DNA from: JBBROS01 sp965213855
Lineage (GTDB): Bacteria; Pseudomonadota; Alphaproteobacteria; Acetobacterales; Acetobacteraceae
Direction of reading: 5' to 3'
DNA: 64,000 nucleotides
Assembly (NCBI GenBank): GCA_965213855.1
Contig: CBDCAA010000007.1
Span: 62,001-126,000, forward strand
The notes below the pieces were generated by a model. It had not been told where the DNA came from. It did no database searches and saw only the letters and a list, made by a program, of their open reading frames with translations. The position numbers were made by a program, and so were the translations under genes. Below, piece by piece: positions 52,099 to 61,812 of the stretch; the stretch's first letter is position 1; each line of letters begins with the position of its first letter.

Positions 52099-53708
52099 GC
52101 GGCCCTCCCCTTCCGTGCGGCCTTGCTCTCGGCAGGCGGCAGCCCGAGCAGGTGGAACAGCGCCTGCCCGTCCTTGCCGAAACCCTGCATCCCGAACACC
52201 AGGTTGCGTCGCGCCCGCGGCAGGCGCGGGGTGGTCTCGCCCTGGCGCGCAAGGGGCGCTGCGTCCGGCTCCATCGGCGCGACCTCGTCGAACAGGCGGA
52301 GCGCGGTGGTCCGCAGCAACGCCTGCCATTGCCGCGCCTGCTGCGCCTCGTCGGGCAGCATGCGGGCCAGTGCGTCAAAGAATGCCGGCTCGGTGTCGGC
52401 CCATAGCCGCTCGCGCACCAGCGACAGCAGGGCCAGGTCAGCCTTCACGCTGGCGCCGGCGCTGAACAGGGCGAAGCGGACAGCGGCGCGAAGCATGCCG
52501 GCCACCGCCTCGGCCGACAGCACCAGGCGCCGCGCGAGGTCGTCGAGCCGATCCCGTTTCGCCGGGTCGGACGCGGCCGGAAGCGGCATCGTGCTCTCGA
52601 CGAAGCCACGCGCCTTCATGTTGTCCATGTCGAACCCGGCGGCGAGCAGGCGCGTACCGCTGGCCGCGTCGCCGCTGCGCATCTGCCGCCACAGCGCCAC
52701 GGCCGGTGCGGGCTGGCGCAGGCCCGCCCAGTCCTTGGTCACCAGGCCGAGCCAGTGCCGGTAGCCGATACCACCCGGTTGCGGATGCAGGGCCAGGCGC
52801 TCGGCGCCGGGCTTCTGCTGGTAGGTGGGCGAAAGCGGATGCTCGCCGCCCCAAGCCGCGTAGTTCGCGCCGTGCGGGCGCTGCCGCCAGGTGGCGACGG
52901 CGGAGGTGTCGGGCGCGCCGGTCAGGCCGCAGGGACGAGGTTCACCGAGGGTCGCGAAATCCAGCCGGATGCGGCGCGGCATGCCCCACCAGCACTGCAG
53001 CGGGTGCGCCCCGTTGCCAGGGGCGACGACGCGGCCGTCCTTTGACGTCAATGCCGGCGCCAGCCAAGGGAAGATCAAGGGCAAGTCGTGCAGCTCGGCC
53101 GGCTCGCCTTCGGGCACGTTGGCCCATAGGGTCTGCCACAGGGTCGGGGCGGCGCCCGGCAGGACCATGGTCACGAGCGGCCCACCGCCGCGCAGGCCGA
53201 CGCGGTTGCCGGCGCCACCGGCCGGCGCCCAGGACTGGAAGGTGTACAGCGCCATCGCGGCCGCAGCGCGCCCCAGGGTCGCCACTTGCCCGCGGCGAAC
53301 CAGCAAGTCGGTGTTCTTCTTGACCGTGCTCTCGCCCGGCGCCTCGATCAGCAGGCGCTCGACAGGCTCGGGCTCGGACACCAGGTCCTCGCGGTCCTGC
53401 ATGAAGCGTGGACCGGGGCCATCCAGCTCGAACGCTGCCTGCAGGGGTGCGAAGGCGTCGGCGAGGTCGTCCGGGTTTGGCGGAGCCTCCCAGCGCTCGA
53501 GCCAGGCGCGGTGTCCATCAGGCGGGCAGGCGGTGGCGAGCAGCCCCGTCAGCAGCTCGAGCCCGGCCACGCAGAAGTCGGGCCGGGGCCAGTCGAGGGC
53601 GGTAACGGGGTTGCTGTCGTGATCGGTGGTGATGTCGCTTGGGGCGATAGTGCAGCGCTGGCCGTCCTGCCGCAGGACAGGCAGCCAAGGATCGGATGAA
53701 ATGTTCAA
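52095..53708 (-). CDS. cse1: Cascade large subunit Cse1 (CasA)
   Basis: 537 aa. N-terminal SSDPWLPVLRQDGQRCTIAP, the PAM-reading region and the C-terminal four-helix bundle (MLPDEAQQARQWQALLRTTALRLFDEVAP in part). TTG 53708 with AAGGGGTG 10 nt upstream is the only good start. First gene of the Cascade transcript, 290 bp after cas3. Confidence 0.93.
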   Translation of the reverse strand: MNISSDPWLPVLRQDGQRCTIAPSDITTDHDSNPVTALDWPRPDFCVAGLELLTGLLATACPPDGHRAWLERWEAPPNPDDLADAFAPLQAAFELDGPGPRFMQDREDLVSEPEPVERLLIEAPGESTVKKNTDLLVRRGQVATLGRAAAAMALYTFQSWAPAGGAGNRVGLRGGGPLVTMVLPGAAPTLWQTLWANVPEGEPAELHDLPLIFPWLAPALTSKDGRVVAPGNGAHPLQCWWGMPRRIRLDFATLGEPRPCGLTGAPDTSAVATWRQRPHGANYAAWGGEHPLSPTYQQKPGAERLALHPQPGGIGYRHWLGLVTKDWAGLRQPAPAVALWRQMRSGDAASGTRLLAAGFDMDNMKARGFVESTMPLPAASDPAKRDRLDDLARRLVLSAEAVAGMLRAAVRFALFSAGASVKADLALLSLVRERLWADTEPAFFDALARMLPDEAQQARQWQALLRTTALRLFDEVAPMEPDAAPLARQGETTPRLPRARRNLVFGMQGFGKDGQALFHLLGLPPAESKAARKGRAA

Positions 53709-53998
53709 GAGTGGGCACCCCTTGTAAGAAAGGAAAATGACTCTGATTCAGGCGTATCTTTATCTAGACATGTGTCCAGGAATGCGATTGCTCCCGCTTA
53801 TTTAATTTGTGAGCGTTCTTACGGAATCTTGTCTGTATATTAGATCAGAAGAGTCGTTCACCTAAGCGGCGGCTCACGTCTAACTTGCTCTTAGCTCACC
53901 CGTCAACAACTCCATTAGCGTATCCACTTATGCCCGCTGACGCAGGCAACGAAGGCCCGGCGCATGCGTCCGGTTAGCGCATCCACGGGTCATCCCGC
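53709..53998 (-). promoter_or_regulatory. Intergenic region cas3-cse1, probable Cascade promoter
   Basis: AT-richer than its surroundings. TTAGCGTATCCAC (53915-53927) and TTAGCGCATCCAC (53974-53986) are near-identical direct repeats 59 bp apart, possibly regulator sites. A loose promoter match on the minus strand is TTGACG (53901-53906) with TTAGAC (53878-53883), 17 bp apart. In E. coli the same interval carries the H-NS/LeuO-controlled Pcas. Confidence 0.5.
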
Positions 53999-56707
53999 TT
54001 ATTCGAGGCTGTCCTCCCAACGCAGCCCCTCCTGCGGCGTGTAGCGGGCCGAGACAACTCGTTCACCCCTGGCCCGCCCGCGCAGCGTAAACGCCCCGCC
54101 GCCGCTCGTCACTTCCAGCGGAACCAGGATGACGCGGTCGCTCTCCCGCTCCCAGCGCCCCCAGGCTTGCTTTGCGACCCGCGCGGCGTCTTGCCACTCG
54201 GGCGGGAGTGGACACGTCGCGAAGCGATGCTCAGGCACCGACACTTCCGACATCGTCCAGGCCCGGCGCAGATCGGCCGGCAGGCCGGCACCCTCGATGG
54301 GCGCATAAGGCATGAGTGCGGACCCCGCCCTCCGCGCCAGGCGCAGCGTGACGTGGGGCACGTCCTCAAGCCGCGTCGGCGTGTGCGTGTCGGGCGCCCA
54401 CGCGCCGCTGTCAGGCGTGTAGCCGCGACGAAAATCCAGGACGTTCTGCCGCGCCACGCCCGCCGCCGCCGCGGCCTTGCCGATCGCGTGCCCCGATCGG
54501 GCCGCCAGCGATGGCGGCGTTTCGCCCTCGGCGACCGCCTCGATCATCGGACGCATGTCGCCGGGCGTGTCCAGCGTGCCGTGGTCGAAGATGGCGCGGG
54601 CACTGCGCCAGAGCAGGGCGGGGTCGCGATATACCGCTGCAGTGCCGGGCAGCAGGCCGTCGATCCAGCCGGGCTGGGGGTCGGCGACCGGCTCGGGCGA
54701 GAGCACCACCAGCTCCGGCGCAGCCAGTGCCCGCGTACGCTCGTGCCTCCAGAGCCGTCCTGCCCGCTGGATCAAGCTATCGACCGGCGCCAGGTCGGTG
54801 CACAGCAGATCGAAGTCCAGATCCAACGAGGACTCCACGACCTGGGTCGCGACCAGCACGCCCGTGCGTTGCGCCGAGCCGGCATTGCGCCGGAACCGCC
54901 GCAACACCTCGGCCTCGATGCGCATGCGGTCGCACAAGGCGAAGCGGGCATGGAAGACGAGCGGTTCGAGCCGCTCAGCCCGAAGCAAGGCGGCGGCGGC
55001 GAGCGCATCGTCGACCGTGTTGCGCACCCAGGCCGCGGCCGCGCCGAGGCGGGCCGCGTCGAGAACCCGCTCCAGCACGCCAGCGACGTCCGCGGCCCGC
55101 GTCACCGTCACGCGGCGTGGCAAGCCTATGCGCGGGGCGCAGGGGTGTTCGGTCACCGTCTCCGCTGCCCCGGCCAATGTCGCCAACGGGTAGTTGCTGC
55201 TCTGCAGCAACGCCCGTTTGGCGCCCAGCCCCTTGCGGAATGCGTCGACCAGCCGCTGCCGTGTGGCGTGCGGCAAGGTGGCCGACAGCAGGATCGCCGA
55301 CCCGCCCATGGCCGCATGGAACTGCAGCAGCGTCGTGACCTCCTCGCGCATGTAGGGGTCGAAGGCGTGGGCCTCGTCGATCACGAGCACCTTGCCGCGC
55401 AACCCCCGCTGGCGCAGCACCGCGTGACGGACGGGCAGCACAGCCAGCAGCGCCTGGTCGATCGTGCCCACGCCGACTTCGGCCAGCAGCGCGCGGCGGC
55501 GATCTTCCGCAAGCCATGCCGCACAATGGGATTCGGCCGGCTCGTCAGCCGGGTCTTGCCTTCGGCCTTCCTGGTCGCCAGGCGCGGGAGCGTCGGCATC
55601 GAAGCTGGGCGCGAAGCTGGGCGCGAACCGCGCATCCACCGCCGCCCGCCCATGCGCCAGTACTAACGAAGGGTCTGCGCCGTCCTCGAACAGCCGGCGG
55701 TAGGCGATCGCCATGCGGTCGAACATCGCGTTCGCCGTCGCCATGGTCGGCAAAGCCAGGAACACGCCACGCGCCCGTCCGGACGCCAGCAGGCGATGGG
55801 TCAGCACAACGGCCGCCTCGGTCTTGCCGCTTCCAGTCAGGTCCTCGATGACGGCCAGCACCGGCCCGTCGGGCAGTGGCGCCTCCGCGGCCCAGCGCTG
55901 CACCGGCGAGGCGTCGGCGATGGCGGGAAACAAGGCTTGCAAGCCCCGGAACGGCGCCGGCTTGGCCCGCAACAGCCCGGCAGCGGCCAAGGCCGCCGCG
56001 GCCCGGGGCAAGGCATGAGTCCACAGGTAGGCAGCCGGATCGGCAACCGCCGCCTCCGGCACATACGGGAACCACGCCTGGCGCGAGCCAACCCAGTCGG
56101 CCAGCGTGACCAGCCCGGCCAGGCTCCACTCCAGTCGCGCCAGCTCTCGCGGGGTCGGCGGGATGGGCAAAGCAGGGGGCCGGAACACGGCCGTCATCGC
56201 CTGCACAAAGCCCCTTGCGGCGTCGATGCAAGCCGGCCCGAGGTCCGCGTCGGTCATGCTCTCAGGTTTCGCCACTGGCCGCCCATGGTGTCCAGCGAGG
56301 GCACGGAGCACCTGGCCACGCTCTCCGTCCGACCATCCGCATCGTCCCGCGCGAGGTGGAAAGACTGGCATTAGCAGATCCTTGGCTGCGTCGAACAATG
56401 TGAGCGCCATGGCGTCGTGCCGCGGACCTGCGAGCCCGGCTGGATCGAACGGGCCAAGGCTGGAGGCGGGCCAATGCCGTGGCTCCTTGGCCTGGAACGT
56501 CCGCGAGAACTTGCCGATATCGTGGAGTGCCACGAGCCACCCCAGCGTTCGCCCGTCCAGCGCCAAGGCTTCGCCCGGCAGCAGCACGGCAACGGCTGCC
56601 ACATCGAGCGCGTGCGCGACGAGGGGATGTGCAGCGCTATCCGCGTTCTCCACGGGCCTGGCTTTTCCCCAGAACGATGCAATGCGACCTGCCACGCTGC
56701 TGCTCAC
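53999..56707 (-). CDS. cas3: CRISPR-associated helicase-nuclease Cas3
   Basis: 902 aa. HD nuclease domain first: H32 (VAHALD) and HD at 62-63 (ALHDIGKF); then the superfamily 2 helicase: Walker A DLTGSGKTEA, DEAH box VLVIDEAHAFDPY, SATLP, and motif VI DSLIQRAGRLWRH. Degrades target DNA recruited by Cascade. GTG 56707. Intact by eye; the interference machinery is complete. Confidence 0.96.
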   Translation of the reverse strand: MSSSVAGRIASFWGKARPVENADSAAHPLVAHALDVAAVAVLLPGEALALDGRTLGWLVALHDIGKFSRTFQAKEPRHWPASSLGPFDPAGLAGPRHDAMALTLFDAAKDLLMPVFPPRAGRCGWSDGERGQVLRALAGHHGRPVAKPESMTDADLGPACIDAARGFVQAMTAVFRPPALPIPPTPRELARLEWSLAGLVTLADWVGSRQAWFPYVPEAAVADPAAYLWTHALPRAAAALAAAGLLRAKPAPFRGLQALFPAIADASPVQRWAAEAPLPDGPVLAVIEDLTGSGKTEAAVVLTHRLLASGRARGVFLALPTMATANAMFDRMAIAYRRLFEDGADPSLVLAHGRAAVDARFAPSFAPSFDADAPAPGDQEGRRQDPADEPAESHCAAWLAEDRRRALLAEVGVGTIDQALLAVLPVRHAVLRQRGLRGKVLVIDEAHAFDPYMREEVTTLLQFHAAMGGSAILLSATLPHATRQRLVDAFRKGLGAKRALLQSSNYPLATLAGAAETVTEHPCAPRIGLPRRVTVTRAADVAGVLERVLDAARLGAAAAWVRNTVDDALAAAALLRAERLEPLVFHARFALCDRMRIEAEVLRRFRRNAGSAQRTGVLVATQVVESSLDLDFDLLCTDLAPVDSLIQRAGRLWRHERTRALAAPELVVLSPEPVADPQPGWIDGLLPGTAAVYRDPALLWRSARAIFDHGTLDTPGDMRPMIEAVAEGETPPSLAARSGHAIGKAAAAAGVARQNVLDFRRGYTPDSGAWAPDTHTPTRLEDVPHVTLRLARRAGSALMPYAPIEGAGLPADLRRAWTMSEVSVPEHRFATCPLPPEWQDAARVAKQAWGRWERESDRVILVPLEVTSGGGAFTLRGRARGERVVSARYTPQEGLRWEDSLE

Positions 56708-56863
56708 CTACGGATCGCCTCGCCCTTTCCCGCATCCCACCCAGGCACCCTTCAATCGACGCTCCCCAAGCGTATAGGGAAGCTCAGCCGCATCGCAGGC
56801 GCTGCGGATGATGGTATTGACCCGCAAGAGATGCAGCGCGGCCAGCGTTGGCAGGTAGGCCAT
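56708..56863 (-). CDS. Possible 51-aa protein directly ahead of cas3
   Basis: ATG 56863 to TAG 56708, ending exactly where the cas3 GTG begins. Sequence MAYLPTLAALHLLRVNTIIR..ACDAAELPYTLGERR has a natural amphipathic composition unlike the neighbouring frames, but the ribosome site is weak and no family is recognised. It may be a coupled leader peptide, a degraded gene end, or chance. Confidence 0.32.
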   Translation of the reverse strand: MAYLPTLAALHLLRVNTIIRSACDAAELPYTLGERRLKGAWVGCGKGRGDP

Positions 56864-57093
56864 CGTCCAGGCGTCGAGACGGTGCGGTCCGCGGTCTGAG
56901 CCAAGCGTTGCTCACAGGCCCAACCGTCGCCCGGATCGGTGCGGTAGGGAAGCGTTCCGAGGGCGACGGAACGCGACGCTGGAAACCAAGGACAAGTCTC
57001 GGCAGTTGAGACAGCGACCGTGCACGTGATACCGTCCGGACGACATTCAGCTGCCAGCCCGGAGCACGCGACGCGGATTTCGGCGGAATCAAT

Positions 57094-57183
<90 letters not shown>

Positions 57184-57478
57184 TGCGGCGACGGTCTATA
57201 GGGGATCGGGCGCGAGGTCGCAACGCCGCCCGACCGCATGTGAAGGTCGCACTCGATCTGTCCGGTGTCGGGGGAACGGACGCTCCGCCGATGGGTGCCA
57301 TCGATCTCGCGAGGAGGCCGAAGACGGCCTTCGGAACTGCCGGATCGGGACGCTGGCTGCGAACCGTGTGGGCGATGCGGAGGCGGACACATAGAGTGCC
57401 ATGTATCGGACAGCTTGGCTTGCTACCCACTGCGGGCCGGCGTGAGTGAGGTGGGCCTGGCTCCAGCTGGGACGTGAG

Positions 57479-58294
57479 ATGGACGATGCGCGGCAGCTCC
57501 TGGCGAGCTACTTTCCTGGCGTGCCGGTTCGCTGGTTGGGTTGCAGCGAGCGTGGCGAACGGCGGGTGGACGCTTTCTTGCCAGAGACGGGGGACGCGCT
57601 CCGCCCATACTTCGTGGCCTCGCTGCTGATCGACGCGTGCTTCGTCGCGGAGGCGGTGTCGGAGTACTGTCATATCCCGTACGATCCGGCGCTGATCAAT
57701 GCGAAGCCGCCGCGCTGGGACGCACCGGGCGCGTTCGTGACGGTATGGCCGGTCCACCAGCCGGATGCCACGCAGGCCCGCTTCCTCCACCGGGGGGCCA
57801 TGCGGACCACTGCGGTCATGGCCGGGTATTGTGCCCTGTTCGACTGGGACACGGCTTGGCTTTCCACGCGGGACCGTCCCATGCCGAGCGCGCTCTTGGC
57901 TGGTGGAGACTGGCAGCCGACCGTGTGCCGGGCCGTGGCGGCCACCGCCGCGGCGTTCGGGCGGGCGTATGCGGCCTATCGGAATGCGGGGCAGGAGGGC
58001 GATCGCTGGGCCGTCGATGCCTTCTACGAGACGATGACGTTCGACGACAGGCTGCGCTTGGTCGAAAGCGTCTTGGCGACACCTGGGGTGACCGACGCGT
58101 GTCTCGGCGTCTTGGCGGCGGGACCCGTCGAGGACCTGATCGGCCGCGACCTGCTCGACCGTCTGGAACGCGATGCGGCGATGCGGGCGCGCTGGGTTCC
58201 ACTGCTGCAGGGTGCCTATTGGTCGCGTGAGCCGCCGGATGTGCGGCGGCGGTTGTGCATCCTGCTTGGGCTTCCACCAGGACCGGAGCAGTAA
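57479..58294 (+). CDS. Hypothetical protein (271 aa)
   Basis: ATG 57479 behind GGGACGTGAG. Soluble, tryptophan- and aspartate-rich. The last ~70 residues (VLAAGPVEDLIGRDLLDRLERDA..RWVPLLQGAYW) recall the DUF6869-type C-terminal pattern (LAAGPLEDLL), from memory. The front half (PYFVASLLIDACFVAEAVSEY) is unknown to me. It stands alone between tRNA-Ser and DUF2461. Confidence 0.68.
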   Translation: MDDARQLLASYFPGVPVRWLGCSERGERRVDAFLPETGDALRPYFVASLLIDACFVAEAVSEYCHIPYDPALINAKPPRWDAPGAFVTVWPVHQPDATQARFLHRGAMRTTAVMAGYCALFDWDTAWLSTRDRPMPSALLAGGDWQPTVCRAVAATAAAFGRAYAAYRNAGQEGDRWAVDAFYETMTFDDRLRLVESVLATPGVTDACLGVLAAGPVEDLIGRDLLDRLERDAAMRARWVPLLQGAYWSREPPDVRRRLCILLGLPPGPEQ

Positions 58295-58313
58295 CGGCCG
58301 GCGCAGGCGGGGC

Positions 58314-59018
58314 TTACCCTCGGGCTTCGTCTACGGCGGCCCAGCCGAACTCGAGCAGCGGCAGTGCCTCGGCCGCGAGGGTGGCGATCGCCGCGACCAG
58401 GGCGGCGCTTTGGGCGACCTTGGCGGGGATGGGGCGGCTGACGAGGTAGGATTTGAGCTTCAGCGCGGGGGCGACGGGGCTGGCCGCCATGTCCTCGAAG
58501 CCGCGCGGCATTCGGGACAGGGTTTCGCCGACAGCAAGGTGGAGCCTGTGGCCTCGAAGGTGCTCGGTGACGGCGAGGAAGCGATCGGGGTGGACGCGGA
58601 TGCGTTCGCGGATGGCGCCCAGCACCTCGGGCGGCGGCATGTAAAAGGCGGCCGCGGCGAAGCAGCCCGTGGGCGCGAGGTGGAAGTAGAGCACGCCGGC
58701 GCCGTCCTTGCCGCTGCCCTGGCGATACCAGACGGTGCCGACGTTGGTCTTGTAGGGTGACTTGTTCTTGCTGAAGCGCGTGTCGCGATGGATGCGGAAG
58801 CCGGACCGCTTGGGCGAGCCCTCAAGCGGCAAGCCGCGAGCCAGCAACGCTTCGGCGACGGCGGTTACGAGGAGACCGGTCGGCTGTTTGAGCGCCGTTT
58901 CGTAGGTCGCACGGTTGGCTTCGAACCAGGTCTTCTCGTTGTGGGCGGCGAGGTCGGCGAGAAAGGCGAGTGCTTCCTTCGGGTAGCCGGGAAAGGTATT
59001 GCTGACACCCTCACCCAA
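58314..59018 (-). CDS. DUF2461 (TIGR02453) family protein
   Basis: 234 aa. FPGYPKEALAFLADLAAHNEKTWFEANR, FRIHRDTRFSKNKSPYKTNVG and YFHLAPTGCFAAAAFY (parts) are the DUF2461 hallmarks; function unknown. TTG 59018, inside the palindromic repeat, is preferred; TTG 59057 would add residues that only translate the repeat (KKPSPPGRGLGEG). Confidence 0.85.
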   Translation of the reverse strand: MGEGVSNTFPGYPKEALAFLADLAAHNEKTWFEANRATYETALKQPTGLLVTAVAEALLARGLPLEGSPKRSGFRIHRDTRFSKNKSPYKTNVGTVWYRQGSGKDGAGVLYFHLAPTGCFAAAAFYMPPPEVLGAIRERIRVHPDRFLAVTEHLRGHRLHLAVGETLSRMPRGFEDMAASPVAPALKLKSYLVSRPIPAKVAQSAALVAAIATLAAEALPLLEFGWAAVDEARG

Positions 59019-59042
59019 CCCTCTCCCAGGGGGAGAAGGCTT
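58983..59042. repeat. Palindromic repeat D (half element) between DUF2461 and grxD
   Basis: ACACCCTCACCCAACCCTCT followed by CCCAGGGGGAGAAGG: one arm of the CCCTCTCCC/GGGAGAGGG family; the second arm is missing. Confidence 0.65.
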
Positions 59043-59053
59043 CTTGGCTGCTG

Positions 59054-59392
<339 letters not shown>

Positions 59393-59401
59393 GGTCACTC
59401 C

Positions 59402-59638
59402 TTAATCGGTCGGGGCCGAGGTCTGTAGGGCGAGCGCGTGGAGGGCGCCGCCCATCCGGCCCTGGAGGGCGGCGTAGACGAGTTGATGTTGCTGGACGCG
59501 GGAGCGGCCCTTGAACGCGCTGCTGACGACAGTCGCGGCGTAGTGGTCGCCGTCGCCGGCGAGGTCGTCGATCGTGACGACGGCGTCGGGCATGGCCTGC
59601 TTGATGAGCGCTTCGATGTCTGCGGCGACCATCGCCAT
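59402..59638 (-). CDS. bolA: BolA family protein
   Basis: 78 aa. DGDHYAATVVSSAFKGRSRVQQHQLVYAAL (in part) is the BolA loop and helix-turn-helix-like core; the conserved C-terminal His is in ALHALAL. Partner of the monothiol glutaredoxin in iron-sulfur trafficking. 2 bp from the purL stop. Confidence 0.93.
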   Translation of the reverse strand: MAMVAADIEALIKQAMPDAVVTIDDLAGDGDHYAATVVSSAFKGRSRVQQHQLVYAALQGRMGGALHALALQTSAPTD

Positions 59639-59640
59639 GT

Positions 59641-61812
59641 TCAGGACCCCATCCAGGCCGGGAAGAACCGCTCGTGGGCGTCCCGGATCTCTTGCAGCGA
59701 TATTGTCACTGCACCCGGCAGTGTCAAACCGTCGCCGCCCGACGTGCCGATCGCCGCTGCTGGCACGCCGGCCGAGGCTGCGCGGGCCAGCAATGCAGGG
59801 GCGTTCCCGACCGCGAGCACGTAGCGGGCCTGGTCCTCGCCAAACCAGAAGGCGTGATCCTGGACGGGCGTGAGGGTGACGCCGGTGTCGCCCGCCAGCG
59901 CCATCTCGGCGACCGCGACGAGCAGGCCGCCGTCGCTCGCGTCGTGGCAGGCGCTGACGGCGCCGGCCAGGATTTCGGACCGGACGAAGTCGCCGTTGCG
60001 GCGCTCGGCGACCAGGTCGACCGGGGGCGGCGGCCCGTCCTCGCGCCCGGCGATCTCGCGCAGCCAGAGCGACTGGCCGAGATGGCCGTCCGTCGCGCCG
60101 ACCATGACCAGGGTGAGGCCGGGTGGCAGCGCGATACGGGCGGCGAGCACGGCATCGTCCAGCACGCCGAGGCCGCCGATTGCGGGGGTGGGGAGGATAC
60201 CGCGGCCCTCTGTCTCATTGTAAAGGCTGACGTTGCCGCTCACGACCGGGAAGTCGAGCGCGCGGCAGGCGGCGACGATGCCGCGCACGCAGGCGGCAAA
60301 CTGGCCCATGATCTCGGGTTTTTCCGGGTTGCCGAAGTTCATGTTGTCCGTGATGGCCAGCGGCATGGCGCCGGTGGCGGTGATGTTGCGCCACGCCTCG
60401 GCGACGGCCTGCTTGGCGCCCTCCTCGGGGTCGGCGGCGCAATACCGCGGCGTCACATCCGTCGTCAGCGCCAGCGCGCGGGACAGGCCTTCGAGCCGGA
60501 CGATCGCGGCGTCCGCGGTGCCCGGCCGGCGAACGGTCTGGCCGCCGATGGTGCTGTCATACTGGTTCCACACCCACGCCCGGCTGCACAGGTCGGGGCA
60601 CGCCATCAGCGTCAACAGCGCCGGGCCGAGCCCCACCGGGTCGGCGACGGGGCCGAGCGGCCCCGGCTTGGGCGTGTTGGCCATGGGCCGGTGATAGAGC
60701 GGCGCCGCCTCCGACAGCGGGTCGAGCGGGATGTCGGCCTCGATCCGGCCCTGGTGGCGGACGACGATGCGGCCCGTGTCGGTCAGGTGGCCGATCGTCG
60801 CGAAGTCCAGCTCCCACTTCTCGAAAATCGCCCGCGCCACGTCCATCCGGTCCGGCCGCAGCACCATCAGCATGCGTTCCTGGCTTTCGGACAGCATCAT
60901 CTCGTAGGCGGTCATGCCGGTTTCGCGCTGCGGCACGGCGTCGAGGTCGAGGTCGAGGCCGACGCCGCCCTTGCCCGCCATCTCGACGCTGCTGCTGGTG
61001 AGCCCGGCGGCGCCCATGTCCTGGATGGCGACGATCGCGTCGGTGGCCATCAGCTCGAGGCAGGCCTCGATCAGCAGTTTCTCGATGAACGGGTCGCCGA
61101 CCTGGACGGTGGGGCGCTTTTCCTCGGAGTCGGCGCCGAACTCGGCCGACGCCATGGTCGCGCCGTGGATGCCGTCGCGACCCGTCTTGGCGCCGACATA
61201 GATCACCGGGTTGCCGATGCCGGCGGCGGCACTGAGGAAGATGCGGTCAGCCGGCGCGATGCCGACGGTCATCGCGTTCACCAGCGGGTTGCCGTTATAG
61301 GCCGGGTGGAAGTTGACCTCACCGCCGACCGTGGGGACGCCGACGCAGTTGCCGTAGCCGCCGACGCCGCGGACGACGCCGTCGACGATGCGGCGGGTGC
61401 GGGGGTCGGCCGGGTCGCCGAAGCGGAGCGCGTTGAGGTTGGCGATAGGCCGCGCGCCCATGGTGAACACGTCGCGCATGATGCCGCCGACGCCGGTGGC
61501 CGCACCCTGGTAGGGTTCGATGAAGCTCGGGTGGTTGTGCGATTCCATCTTGAAGATGGCCGCCAAGCCGTCGCCGACAGCGACGACGCCGGCGTTCTCG
61601 CCGGGGCCGTGGATCACCCAGGGAGCCTTGGTGGGCAGGGTGCGGAGGTGGACGCGGCTCGATTTGTAGCTGCAGTGCTCGGACCACATCACGCTGAACA
61701 CGCCCAGCTCCGTCAGCGTCGGGGTGCGGCCCATGATGGCGAGCGCGCGGGCGTACTCGTCGGCCGAGAGGCCGAACTGCTTGGCAAGGGCCTGGTTGAC
61801 GTCCGGGGTCAT
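59641..61812 (-). CDS. purL: Phosphoribosylformylglycinamidine synthase PurL (small type)
   Basis: 723 aa ATP-dependent synthetase subunit. MWSEHCSYKSSRVHLRTLPT with catalytic His, AGVVAVGDGLAAIFKMESHNHPS (in part), DMGAAGLTSSSVEM, and SACHDASDGGLLVAVAEMAL are complete. Works with PurQ and PurS to make FGAM from FGAR. ATG 61812 overlaps the purQ stop (ATGA). Confidence 0.97.
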   Translation of the reverse strand: MTPDVNQALAKQFGLSADEYARALAIMGRTPTLTELGVFSVMWSEHCSYKSSRVHLRTLPTKAPWVIHGPGENAGVVAVGDGLAAIFKMESHNHPSFIEPYQGAATGVGGIMRDVFTMGARPIANLNALRFGDPADPRTRRIVDGVVRGVGGYGNCVGVPTVGGEVNFHPAYNGNPLVNAMTVGIAPADRIFLSAAAGIGNPVIYVGAKTGRDGIHGATMASAEFGADSEEKRPTVQVGDPFIEKLLIEACLELMATDAIVAIQDMGAAGLTSSSVEMAGKGGVGLDLDLDAVPQRETGMTAYEMMLSESQERMLMVLRPDRMDVARAIFEKWELDFATIGHLTDTGRIVVRHQGRIEADIPLDPLSEAAPLYHRPMANTPKPGPLGPVADPVGLGPALLTLMACPDLCSRAWVWNQYDSTIGGQTVRRPGTADAAIVRLEGLSRALALTTDVTPRYCAADPEEGAKQAVAEAWRNITATGAMPLAITDNMNFGNPEKPEIMGQFAACVRGIVAACRALDFPVVSGNVSLYNETEGRGILPTPAIGGLGVLDDAVLAARIALPPGLTLVMVGATDGHLGQSLWLREIAGREDGPPPPVDLVAERRNGDFVRSEILAGAVSACHDASDGGLLVAVAEMALAGDTGVTLTPVQDHAFWFGEDQARYVLAVGNAPALLARAASAGVPAAAIGTSGGDGLTLPGAVTISLQEIRDAHERFFPAWMGS

